A DNA stretch of 64,000 bases. Origin: Natronococcus roseus (GTDB lineage: Archaea; Halobacteriota; Halobacteria; Halobacteriales; Natrialbaceae). Below are positions 26,460 through 34,769 of the stretch, one piece after another. Positions within the stretch are counted from its first letter, which is position 1. Each line of letters opens with the position of its first letter. The translations under genes and the position numbers were made by a program. The notes below the pieces were generated by a model that was not told the origin of the DNA, ran no database searches, and saw nothing but the letters and a program-made list of their open reading frames with translations. The DNA is taken from assembly GCF_043677095.1 (NCBI RefSeq), contig NZ_JBHLJR010000004.1, positions 62,001 through 126,000 of the forward strand, read 5' to 3'.

Positions 26460-28484
26460 TTAGCTTTCGGGTTCGTCCGCCGGCTCCGCCGACGCGTCGG
26501 TCGCGGCTCGTCGGCGGAGCCACTCGAGCCCTACCGCACCGCCCGCGATACCCGCACCGGTAGTAAACCCGGGGACGGAGTCGGAGTCGTCGTCGGTTTC
26601 GGTGTCCGTGTCGTCATCGTCGTCCGTATCGGCTTCATCGTCTTCGTCGTCGGCGTCCGGCTCGTCCTCGCTTTCGACTTCGTCGTCTCCGTTCGGATCG
26701 TCCTCGCCCGTTTCATCGTCTTCGTCCTCGCCGATACCGTCGTCCTCGCCGGTGTCGCCGACGTCGTCATCACGCTCGGCTTCGTCCTCGTCTCCTTCTT
26801 CCCCGCCGTACTGCTCGTCTTCCTCGTCTCCATCGTCACCGCTCTCCTCGTCGTCGTCATCCTCTTGATCGTCGCCGTTCGGCTCTTCATCGTCGTCGGC
26901 TTCACCTTCGTCCTCGTCATCGTCTTCCAGCTCTCCCTGGTCGTCATCATCCGTATCCTCGCCGTCTTCATCCTGTTCGTCCCCGCTGCCATCCTCCTCG
27001 CTACCGTCGTCTTGCTCGTCTTCGTCACCGTCGCCATCTTCGTCTTCATCGCCATCGTTTCCGTCGCCTTCGCCGTCTTCCTCCGGTCCCTCCCGCTCGT
27101 CCTCATCGGTATCGTCCCCCTCATCCTCGCCTTCGTCCTCACTGTCTTCCCGTCCATCGCCGTCCTCCTGCTGACCGTCTTCGTCGCCGTTGTCACCGTC
27201 TTCGTCGGTTTGCTCGCGAAGTGCCACGAGGCCCTCGCCCTCGTGGTCGTCGTCTTCGACGTAGAGGGTCTCGTCGTCGATAGCCACGACGTGGCCGATC
27301 GGAAGCTCGTCGGTCGAAATCGTCCACCGCTCGCTTCCGTCGTACTTATTCAGGGCGACGAGTTCGTCGTGGTACTCCGAGTGATCGAGCTCGTCGGCAT
27401 CTGCGGTGTCGCCGGTCCCTGCGTTGTCGTTGATGTGCAGGTAGACGGTATCACCGCCGATGGCCGCCGCATTGTTGACGTTTCGAAGCACGTCGACGCC
27501 CCAATCGTCAGCGTCGTCGGAAGTTGACGTTGCGGTCAGCGCGTCGCCGTAGTAGCCGCCGATATAGATCGCCTCGCCGAGGACGAGTTCGATTCCCTCG
27601 GCCGTCGCTTTCCCCTTGTCTTCGCCGGTCTGTGCGTCGAGGACGTCTCGCGCGTAGTGGCTTACCCCGCCGAGAGCGACGGCGGTCGTAGTCGCTCGTG
27701 CCCGCGGGATTCCGAAGCCGTCGTGCTGCGTGTACTCGGCCCGCCAGACCTCGTCGCCCGTTTCGGGGTCGAGCGCGAGGCGCGCGCCGCCGTCGTCGTC
27801 CGCCGCCAGCGCGTAGACGACGCCGTTCGCCGCGGCGGTCGTACTCCTGAACTCGAACTCCGCCTCCTCGTCGTCCGACTCTTGGGTATCAGCGGTGATC
27901 GACTCGAGTTCCCACTGAACCGAGCCGTCGTCGGTATCGAGGGCGTACAGCGTCCCGTCGGCGACGACGAACGCGCTCCCGTAGGCGACGGTCTGTGTTC
28001 CGGACGAGTCCTCGGGCTCGAGCTCGGTCTGCCAGCGGACGTCGCCGTCGGCGGCGTCGAGCGCGTACAGCTCGTCATCGACGACGTAGACGGTGTCACC
28101 GACGACCGACGGCCTGTTCGCGTCGACGTCGGTGGTCTCCCAGATCGTCGAGCCGTCCGCGGCGTCGAGCGCGACGATTCCGTCCGGAGTCGACGCGTAG
28201 ACGACGCCGTCGGCGACTGCCGCCTCTCCGGTGGCGCGTTCGAACGTCCAGACCGCCTCGAGCGCCTCGCCATCGAACTCGGGGGCATCTGCGGCGTACC
28301 TCGCGTGGCCGGCGTCGCCGTCGAACGACGGCCATACCGCGTTCGTCTCCGGATTCGGTTCGATATTCGGGTCCGGGAGGTCGTTATCGTCGACCTCGCC
28401 GTCGCCGGAGACGGCCGAGGAGAGTACGCCACCGGCAGCGAACGCTGCACCCGTCGTCAGCACTGACCGTCGTCGCCACGTCAT
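26460..28484 (-). CDS. Surface PQQ-like beta-propeller protein with acidic stalk and PGF-CTERM-like end, copy 1
   Basis: The 674-residue protein starts MTWRRRSVLTTGAAFAAGG, a twin-arginine-type signal. Residues 45-420 hold PQQ-like propeller repeats (VYASTPDGIVALDAADGSTIWE, LYALDAADGDVRWQTE, LYALDTDDGSVQWELES and so on). Residues about 425-630 are nearly pure D, E and G, forming a charged, extended stalk. The end (SVPGFTTGAGIAGGAVGLEWLRRR plus 15 residues) resembles the PGF-CTERM anchor processed by archaeosortase A, with an unusual extra tail. Catalytic PQQ or metal residues are not evident, so a structural or binding role is likely. Confidence 0.85.
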   Translation of the reverse strand: MTWRRRSVLTTGAAFAAGGVLSSAVSGDGEVDDNDLPDPNIEPNPETNAVWPSFDGDAGHARYAADAPEFDGEALEAVWTFERATGEAAVADGVVYASTPDGIVALDAADGSTIWETTDVDANRPSVVGDTVYVVDDELYALDAADGDVRWQTELEPEDSSGTQTVAYGSAFVVADGTLYALDTDDGSVQWELESITADTQESDDEEAEFEFRSTTAAANGVVYALAADDDGGARLALDPETGDEVWRAEYTQHDGFGIPRARATTTAVALGGVSHYARDVLDAQTGEDKGKATAEGIELVLGEAIYIGGYYGDALTATSTSDDADDWGVDVLRNVNNAAAIGGDTVYLHINDNAGTGDTADADELDHSEYHDELVALNKYDGSERWTISTDELPIGHVVAIDDETLYVEDDDHEGEGLVALREQTDEDGDNGDEDGQQEDGDGREDSEDEGEDEGDDTDEDEREGPEEDGEGDGNDGDEDEDGDGDEDEQDDGSEEDGSGDEQDEDGEDTDDDDQGELEDDDEDEGEADDDEEPNGDDQEDDDDEESGDDGDEEDEQYGGEEGDEDEAERDDDVGDTGEDDGIGEDEDDETGEDDPNGDDEVESEDEPDADDEDDEADTDDDDDTDTETDDDSDSVPGFTTGAGIAGGAVGLEWLRRRAATDASAEPADEPES
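26590..27210 (-). repeat. Low-complexity acidic-codon tract, copy 1
   Basis: About 620 bp of almost uninterrupted GAC/GAG/GAT/GAA/GGC codons on the minus strand encode the Asp/Glu stalk. Such purine-rich tracts are prone to length change by slippage. They also generate long spurious hydrophobic ORFs on the plus strand. Confidence 0.8.
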
Positions 28485-28627
28485 ACGTGCCTGGAACTCA
28501 GACTGTGTGGATTACTACCGGGTTGTTATCACTGAATTGATCGCACAACAACCGTCCCAAAATTGGATCTGGACTACTCGACGAGGTCCGTCGGTTCGGC
28601 TGGCGGATCACCGATCCGACTTGCGGG

Positions 28628-30475
28628 TTACTCCGCTCGGTCCTCCGCAGCCTCCGTTGGCTCGTCTACGGTATCGTTCGTCCCCGCTTTCCGTCGGAGC
28701 CACTCGAGCCCTAACGCGCCACCGACGAGGCCGGCACCGGGCGTAAAGCCGGGAACCGAGTCAGTCCCTTCGTCGTCGATATCGCCGTCCTCGTCGTCAC
28801 CGTCGTCTTCGTCGCCGATATTGTCCTCCTCAGAGTCGTCGGTGTCGTCTTCATGGTCGATATCGTCCTCATTTTCGTCGTCTATCTCGTCGTCGCCGTC
28901 GTCATCCGAGTCGTCCTCATCTCCGTCGTACTCATCTCCGTCGTACTGCTCGTCGTCTCCGTTTTCGCTCTCGTCTTCGTCGTCGGCCGTCCCTTCGTTG
29001 TCATCCGCTTCGCCCTCCTCATCTCCGTCGTACTGCTCGCCGTGGTCATCCCTCTGGTCTTCGCTCTCCTCCTCACCGTCGTCGTCATCCTCGTCGTCCC
29101 CACCTCCGCGATCATCGTCCGCCGTTTCCTCACTTTCGTCCTCGTCTCCGTCGTCTTCATTATCGTCTTCGGCATCGTCGCCGTTTTCGCTCTCGTCTTC
29201 GTCACCCTCGTCGTCCTCGCCGGTCTCTTCGTCCTCATCATCCTCCTCGCGAAGTGCGACGAGACTGTCCTCGTGTTCGACGTAGAGCGTCCCGTCGCTG
29301 ATACCCAGGACGTTGCCGACCGGCAGCTCCCCGGCTTGGATCGCCCAGCGCTCGCTTCCGTCGTCCTTGTCGAGGGCGACGAGTTCGCCGTCGTATTCTC
29401 CGTACGTCGCATCCGTCCCCCTGAAGTAGACGTAGACGGTGTCGCCGGCGATGATCGCGCGGCCGACGTTTCGAGACACGTCGACACCCCAGTCGTCCTC
29501 GTCGCCGTGATAGGCGCTTCCTGTGAGCTGGTCGGCCTCGTACCCGCTGAGGTAACGCTCCTCGCCGAGCGTCACCGAGATCCCCTCCGCGGACACCTTC
29601 GCGATATGCTCGCCGGTCTGTGCGTCGAGGAGCACCCGGGCGTAGAAATCGACCCGGCTCACAACAACGGCGGTCGACGTCGCCCGTGCCTGGGCGCCTC
29701 CGGTGTAAAAATTCGAATCCCCTCGCCAGACCTCATCACCCGTATCGGGGTCGAGTGCAACCGTTGCACCACCTTCCAGATCCCCCGCGCCGGCGTAGAC
29801 GACGCCGTTCGCCGCGGCGGTCGTATCGAGGAAGTCGTACTCCTGCTCGCCCTCGTCATCGTGTTGCTGTTCAGCGGTGAGCGTGTCGATCTCCCATCGC
29901 ACCGAGCCGTCGTCGGTCTCGAGGGCGTACAGCGTGCCGCCGCCGACGACGAAGACGCCTCCGTACGCGACGGTCTGACTCTGAATCGGCTCCTCGGGCT
30001 CGAACTCGGTCTGCCACCGGATGCTCCCATCGGCGATGTCGAGCGCGAACAGTTCGTCGCCGGTAACGTAGACGGTGTCGTCGACGACCGACGGCGCGTT
30101 CGCGTCGATGTCGGTGTTCTCCCAGATGATCGACCCGTCGGCGACGTCGAGCGCGATGACTCCGTTCGCGTTCGTCGCGTAGACGACGTCGTCGGCGACG
30201 GCCACGCCGGCGTCTCGTCCGAACCCGGCGTCGACCGACCAGGCGTCCTCGAGCGCGTCGCCGTCGAGCGCGGTCCCGTCGGAGACGTACCTCGCGTGCC
30301 CGGCGTCGCCGTCGAACGACGGCCAGTCCTCGTCCATCCCCGGGTTCGGATCGCGGTCCGGGTCCGGCAGGTCGTCGTCGGTCGACTCCTCCCCGGCACC
30401 GATCGACGCGAGGGTCCCCCCTGCAGTGAGCGTTGCACCGGTCGCAAGCACCGAACGCCGTCGCCACTTCGTCAT
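28628..30475 (-). CDS. Surface PQQ-like beta-propeller protein with acidic stalk and PGF-CTERM-like end, copy 2
   Basis: The 615-residue paralogue of the downstream gene has a MTKWRRRSVLATGATLTAGG signal, then propeller repeats (VYATNANGVIALDVADGSIIWEN, LFALDIADGSIRWQTE, LYALETDDGSVRWEID) at residues 50-405, a D/E-rich stalk at about 410-565 and SVPGFTPGAGLVGGALGLEWLRRK plus an acidic tail. The propeller parts are clearly more alike than the stalks. The two genes are separated by 143 bp, and each probably has its own promoter. The cargo or ligand is unknown. Confidence 0.85.
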   Translation of the reverse strand: MTKWRRRSVLATGATLTAGGTLASIGAGEESTDDDLPDPDRDPNPGMDEDWPSFDGDAGHARYVSDGTALDGDALEDAWSVDAGFGRDAGVAVADDVVYATNANGVIALDVADGSIIWENTDIDANAPSVVDDTVYVTGDELFALDIADGSIRWQTEFEPEEPIQSQTVAYGGVFVVGGGTLYALETDDGSVRWEIDTLTAEQQHDDEGEQEYDFLDTTAAANGVVYAGAGDLEGGATVALDPDTGDEVWRGDSNFYTGGAQARATSTAVVVSRVDFYARVLLDAQTGEHIAKVSAEGISVTLGEERYLSGYEADQLTGSAYHGDEDDWGVDVSRNVGRAIIAGDTVYVYFRGTDATYGEYDGELVALDKDDGSERWAIQAGELPVGNVLGISDGTLYVEHEDSLVALREEDDEDEETGEDDEGDEDESENGDDAEDDNEDDGDEDESEETADDDRGGGDDEDDDDGEEESEDQRDDHGEQYDGDEEGEADDNEGTADDEDESENGDDEQYDGDEYDGDEDDSDDDGDDEIDDENEDDIDHEDDTDDSEEDNIGDEDDGDDEDGDIDDEGTDSVPGFTPGAGLVGGALGLEWLRRKAGTNDTVDEPTEAAEDRAE

Positions 30476-30641
30476 ACGGGTGTCGACGAGAGACCGTCCG
30501 ATTACTATCTAGTTTCTACGGCTGACTTGTTCCTCCCGCAACTGTTTCGGACGGGCGAGATCGAGGTAATCGTGGGACGATACCAACTGTATCGGGCTCT
30601 CGAGGACGGACTCGCGGGCTCGAGGGAGCGGCTCCCGGTCG

Positions 30642-30968
30642 CTACCACTCCTGGCCGGCGGGTTCGGCCTGCTGCGGTCCCCCCTCGTCCTCGGGTGTCT
30701 TCTCGCCGCGGACGACGAAGTACGCGATCGCGGCGACGACACCGAGCGGGAAGAACAGGAACAGCAGCCCGGCGGTGCCGAGCGCCCAGAGGAGTTCGTT
30801 GTTCTCCCGTTTCGAGGCGTCCTTGTAGATCCAGTAGGCGACGCCGATCGTGATCACCAGGAAGACGAGCGAGACGGCCAGCGCGATGAGGACGAACGTC
30901 GACTCGTCCATCGGTAGCTCCTCGCCCTCCGCCTGGAGCACGAACGCGGCGTCGAGTAGCTGCAGCAT
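30642..30968 (-). CDS. Small two-helix membrane protein
   Basis: The 108-residue protein has one helix at about residues 24-45 (FVLIALAVSLVFLVITIGVAYW), a basic turn (IYKDASKRENNE) and a second at about 58-83, followed by an acidic tail. The layout resembles PLDc_N or phospholipase-D-like nuclease N-terminal proteins but the motif is weak. MDESTF at residue 20 is an alternative start. Its ATG follows directly the TAG of a short upstream ORF. Confidence 0.65.
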   Translation of the reverse strand: MLQLLDAAFVLQAEGEELPMDESTFVLIALAVSLVFLVITIGVAYWIYKDASKRENNELLWALGTAGLLFLFFPLGVVAAIAYFVVRGEKTPEDEGGPQQAEPAGQEW

Positions 30969-31085
30969 CTACGCTCCCTCCGTCGGCTCGAGCGGCGACC
31001 GATCCGGTACGCCTCGTCTCGAACCGGGACCACCGAGCCGGCTGACGGTTCGTTCACGTATCATTTGTGTCATATCCGCACTCAT
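30969..31085 (-). CDS. Possible 38-residue protein upstream of the two-helix membrane protein
   Basis: ATG at 31085-31083 is preceded by a strong ribosome-binding site, GGAGGTG, five nucleotides away, and by an AT-rich box further upstream (AAAAAATATAG, minus strand, about 31106-31116). The ORF ends TAG directly before the next ATG (TAGATG). The product, MSADMTQMIRERTVSRLGGP onward, has no known family. The signals favour translation, possibly as a coupling leader. Confidence 0.45.
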   Translation of the reverse strand: MSADMTQMIRERTVSRLGGPGSRRGVPDRSPLEPTEGA

Positions 31086-31170
31086 ACACTCACCTCCAGC
31101 ACACTATATTTTTTGCGGTGGGATTGGCTGTAATCGGAGGGTCGAGTGGCGTCACGCCGCTGCGGACGGG

Positions 31171-32352
31171 TTACTCCGTCTCGAGCAATTGCGAGACGAC
31201 CGGCGACTCGTCCTTTCCCAGCGCCGACTGGACGAGCAGGTGGCCGCCCAGCTCCGAGAGGCTGATGACGTCGTCAGCGCCGGCGCGTTTGAGTTTTCGG
31301 GTGTTTTCGCGGTCGGTCGCGGCGGTAACGATGCGGACGTCCGGTCGCAGCTCTCGGGCGGTCAGCACCGCCAGCGCGTCCTGGGCGTCGTCGTCGGTCG
31401 CGACGAGGACGGCCCGGGCGTTCTCGATTTGCGCTCGGCGGAGGGGTTCCTCGTCGCTCGGATTGGCCGTCAGCACGCGTATGTCGCGGTCGGAGAGTGC
31501 GCTGGCGGCCTCCTGATCCCGCGTGACGACCAGGAACTGTCGGTCCGCACCGTGGAGTTCGTTGACGATCGGTTCGGTCAGGTCCCCGTAGCCGAGTACG
31601 AGGATGTGGTCTTCGAGGAGTTCGAGTTCTGAATCGGTCATAATTCCGAGGGTCTTCGAGATGCGCGCCTGGATCGCGGGACCGACGAGCGCCCCGATGG
31701 CGATACCGAAGCTGGCGACGCCCAGCACGACGACGGACATCGTAAAGAGGATCGCGACCTCCGTTTCCGGGCCGATGTCGCCGTAGCCGACCGTGCTCGA
31801 GGTGATCAGCGTGAAGTAGAAGGCGTCGAGCAGGTGGTCGATCCCGTCGAACTGCTCGCGCATCGCGTAGGCGCCGAAGGTGCCGTAGCCCTGGACGCCG
31901 ACGAGCGCGCCGCCAGCCGCTAACTGGGTCGTCGTCAGCGAGAGCGACTGGTCGAACCGTCGTCGGCTGAGCAGCAGCGTCGGGAGGGCACACACCGAGA
32001 GCACCACCAGCGGCAGCGAGTACGGGCTCGCCTGTAACAACCCCTGGATCGCCGTCAGCGGCAACAGCAGGATCGTCGCCCACCAGCCGGCGCGCAGTCG
32101 CCGCCTGAGCGCGAGCGCGCTCGCCAGCATCAGAAAGCCGGTCAGCGCTCCCGTAAAGCCGACCGCGTTCTGGACGACGATCGGCACGTGGGAGGCGAAG
32201 GGGCCGAAGTCCGCCGCCTGCTGATCGATCCTGAGGATCCCCGTTGCAACCGAGAGCAGGGCGACGAGCAGGGCGAGGACGACGGCCGCCCGCGTCGTCA
32301 CGACCCAGCGCCAGTTTTCGGGCAGCCGCTCCACGATTCGTTCGCCGACCAT
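31171..32352 (-). CDS. Voltage/ligand-gated-type potassium channel with RCK (TrkA-N) domain
   Basis: The 393-residue protein has six membrane helices, with the pore filter STVGYGDIG (TVGYGD, residues 187-192) between the last two, followed by a cytoplasmic RCK/TrkA-N domain (HILVLGYGDLTEPIVNEL, nucleotide-binding GYGD at about 255). It conducts K+ across the membrane under nucleotide or ion control. Two further TrkA-C membrane proteins lie within 3.5 kb, suggesting a local K+ handling group. Confidence 0.88.
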   Translation of the reverse strand: MVGERIVERLPENWRWVVTTRAAVVLALLVALLSVATGILRIDQQAADFGPFASHVPIVVQNAVGFTGALTGFLMLASALALRRRLRAGWWATILLLPLTAIQGLLQASPYSLPLVVLSVCALPTLLLSRRRFDQSLSLTTTQLAAGGALVGVQGYGTFGAYAMREQFDGIDHLLDAFYFTLITSSTVGYGDIGPETEVAILFTMSVVVLGVASFGIAIGALVGPAIQARISKTLGIMTDSELELLEDHILVLGYGDLTEPIVNELHGADRQFLVVTRDQEAASALSDRDIRVLTANPSDEEPLRRAQIENARAVLVATDDDAQDALAVLTARELRPDVRIVTAATDRENTRKLKRAGADDVISLSELGGHLLVQSALGKDESPVVSQLLETE

Positions 32353-32376
32353 ACCCCCGCTCGGCGGCGTGGCCGA

Positions 32377-33366
32377 TTAAACCTCTTCGTTCGCGGTCGC
32401 CTCCCGGTCGGCGAGGAACTCCGCCGCGGCCTCCTCGCCGTCTTCGAACAACCCCTCGAGGAAGTCCGGGCTCCGGTCGAGCTTCGTCCGCCAGCCCAGA
32501 TCGGGCCGGCGAAAGCGGATGCGTTCGATCTCGGTGTGGGTGAACTTCTCGGGGAGGTAGCCCGCCTCGATCCAGTCGTTGAGCTGTTCGACGAAACTCA
32601 CCTCACTGTTCAGGGACTTGTTACCCGAGAGTTCGTTCCGCCGGTCGGCGATCCCCTCCTGGGATTTCGGGACGCGGGGTCGTTCCTGCGGGTTGATCTT
32701 GATCACCCAGATCTCGTCGGGATCGGCCGTCTCCCGGTTGCTCACGAAGTCCTTGATCGGCGGGTTCTTCGAGAACAGGCCGTCCCAGTAGTACTCGCCA
32801 CCGACTTCCTCGGCCGGGAAGGCGTAGGGGATGGCGGCCGACGCCAGGACCGCCTCCGCCGAGAGCTCGTCCTCGCGGAAGAGCTTGAACTCGCCCGAGA
32901 GCACGTTGGCGGCGCTGATCAACAGCGCCGGTTCGCTCCCGTCCAGCAGCTCGGGGATCCCCTCGAAGTCCACGTGGCGCTCGAGCAGGCCGAGAAACTC
33001 CCGGCGACCCCAGAGCGCGGCGGGGGACTGGTAGGGGCTGACCTCGGGGGTTGGAACGCCCATTCGCTGGAGTCGGCCGGTCCAGCGGACCGTCTCGTTT
33101 GCCAGCCGGTCGATCGGTCCGCGGGCGGCCATGTCCGCCCAGTAGTCGGCCAGCAGCGCTCCGGGCTCGTGATCGGGGTGTTCGCGACCGTACCACGCGA
33201 GCAGTGCGCAGACGGCTCCGCCGGAGGTCCCGCTGAACCCGACGATCTCGACGTCGTCCGCGAGGGCCTCGTCCTCGAGTAGGCGAGAGAGGACGCCGGC
33301 GGTAAACGCCGTGTGGCTGCCGCCGCCCTGGCACGCGATCGCGACGCGCTGTGGATCTGAACTCAT
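32377..33366 (-). CDS. Patatin-like phospholipase
   Basis: The 329-residue cytoplasmic lipase has the glycine-rich oxyanion loop QGGGSHTAF (residues 13-21), the nucleophile Ser48 in GTSGG, and the dyad Asp in YYWDGLFSKNPPI. Patatins cleave acyl esters of phospholipids or other lipids; archaeal lipids are ether-linked, so its natural substrate is unclear, perhaps a fatty-acyl ester or imported lipid. ATG 33366 is 11 codons inside the longest frame and matches the family start. Confidence 0.9.
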   Translation of the reverse strand: MSSDPQRVAIACQGGGSHTAFTAGVLSRLLEDEALADDVEIVGFSGTSGGAVCALLAWYGREHPDHEPGALLADYWADMAARGPIDRLANETVRWTGRLQRMGVPTPEVSPYQSPAALWGRREFLGLLERHVDFEGIPELLDGSEPALLISAANVLSGEFKLFREDELSAEAVLASAAIPYAFPAEEVGGEYYWDGLFSKNPPIKDFVSNRETADPDEIWVIKINPQERPRVPKSQEGIADRRNELSGNKSLNSEVSFVEQLNDWIEAGYLPEKFTHTEIERIRFRRPDLGWRTKLDRSPDFLEGLFEDGEEAAAEFLADREATANEEV

Positions 33367-33463
33367 CGTCTTCCTCGTTCGTTCCCGTCCGCGGCCCAAG
33401 TTCGTTCCGGCTGCAGCCTTGCGAGCCGGTAGCTGTTTAACGGTTCCGGCCGATCGGCCGATA

Positions 33464-34732
33464 ATGACGTTGCCGGTCGAAGTACTGCTCGGTCTCTACC
33501 TCGGTCTCCTGACCGGAATCGTGCCCGCGTTCGTCTCCGGCGCGCTCGGCTTTCTCGTTCGCTACGTGACCGGCGTTACGCTGCCCGGATTCGGTGTGGT
33601 CGTGCTGGCGCTCTCGATCGCCAGCGTCCAGGGCGGCCTGCTCGGGCTCGTCGAGCCCGACATCGCCCAATCCCCCCGGCTGCTGGTCGCCGTGCTGGTC
33701 GTTCTAATGCTCGCGCTGTACGCCCACAACGAGGGCGATAAACTCGGTGCCGAGCTGCCGCGACGGCTCTCGCTGTCCGGACTGCGTCAGCGAACCCTTT
33801 CGGCCGACGTGATCGAGCTCGTCGGCGCGGCCGGACAGGTTACGATCCGGCCCACCGGCGAGATCCGCGATATGGAGGGGTATCCGCCGCTGTCGGCCGA
33901 TCTCCGCAGGACGCTCCGGACCGGCTCCTGGCGGCTCCCGGCCGACCTTCCGCTGTCGGAGCTCGAGGTGCGCCTCGAGGAGCGCCTGCGAACCGACCAC
34001 GAGCTCGCGGACGTCACCGTCTCGATCGACGAGCGAGGACGTGCGACGATCGCCGCGGCGCCGTCGGCCGGCGGGCTCTCGCGGCGCGTGCCGGAGGGGA
34101 AGCGGGCGGTGTCGATCGCGACGCTGGTGCCGACGGGGCTGGCACGCGGGGATCGGGTGACCGTACAGGGGGACTCCCGATCGATCGCGGGGAGAGTACT
34201 GAGCGCACGGGTCGACCGGGACGACCGAGAGCCACTGGCGGACCGAGAGTCATCGGCGGAATCCGATGCGAACCGGGTCGAGCCGGCCGCGTCGGACGCA
34301 GAGCGGGAACCGACTGACTCCCCGTCTCCGGCTCCGGGCGGCTCGAGCGTCGCGAGCCCCGGCGGCGTCGGCCTCGTCACGATGACCGTCGACCGGTCGG
34401 CCGTGAAGCCGCTGCTCGAGACGGAGACGCCGCGACTGATCGTCCGCTCGCGGGGAACTAACCGGGACTTCGAGGCGTTCGCGCTGGTCAAACGCGCCGG
34501 GTACGCGATCCGTCGACTGACCGTGGGCGCGACCGCGGAGTCGGTGCCCGTCGATCCGCCCGCCGACGTTCGAGTGCTCGCGGTCCGCAGACAGGACGTC
34601 GATCCCGACGACCGTCGCCAGGGGTGGCGGTTCGTTCCGGGGGGAGGGGACCGACTCGAAGCTGGCGACGAGGCGTTCGTCGCCGGCCCCGAAGGGACGA
34701 CCGACGCCTTCGCGGAGGCGGTCGGACGATGA
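33464..34732 (+). CDS. Membrane-anchored TrkA-C domain protein A
   Basis: The 422-residue protein has three N-terminal helices (residues 5-27, 32-60, 65-84), followed by cytoplasmic domains: IELVGAAGQVTIRPTGEIRDMEGYP and a later RCK_C-like half (ALVKRAGYAIRRLTVGATAESVPVD to DEAFVAGPEG). No NAD-binding motif is visible. Residues 265-305 are low-complexity S/P/D/E. With its neighbour it forms a two-gene unit and may assemble as a K+-related regulator or channel of unknown type. Confidence 0.7.
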   Translation: MTLPVEVLLGLYLGLLTGIVPAFVSGALGFLVRYVTGVTLPGFGVVVLALSIASVQGGLLGLVEPDIAQSPRLLVAVLVVLMLALYAHNEGDKLGAELPRRLSLSGLRQRTLSADVIELVGAAGQVTIRPTGEIRDMEGYPPLSADLRRTLRTGSWRLPADLPLSELEVRLEERLRTDHELADVTVSIDERGRATIAAAPSAGGLSRRVPEGKRAVSIATLVPTGLARGDRVTVQGDSRSIAGRVLSARVDRDDREPLADRESSAESDANRVEPAASDAEREPTDSPSPAPGGSSVASPGGVGLVTMTVDRSAVKPLLETETPRLIVRSRGTNRDFEAFALVKRAGYAIRRLTVGATAESVPVDPPADVRVLAVRRQDVDPDDRRQGWRFVPGGGDRLEAGDEAFVAGPEGTTDAFAEAVGR

Positions 34733-34769
34733 GTCGCCCGACGGTCGACCGTCGGCGGGGTGATCGCCC

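Noticed and set aside
26865..27527. A hydrophobic 220-codon open frame on the plus strand
   Set aside because: It is the antisense of the Asp/Glu-rich stalk of copy 1, with the same composition artefact.
28853..30853. A 666-codon hydrophobic open frame on the plus strand
   Set aside because: It is the complement of the acidic stalk and propeller of copy 2; D/E codons read as V/L/F in the antisense. It has no start signal or family match.
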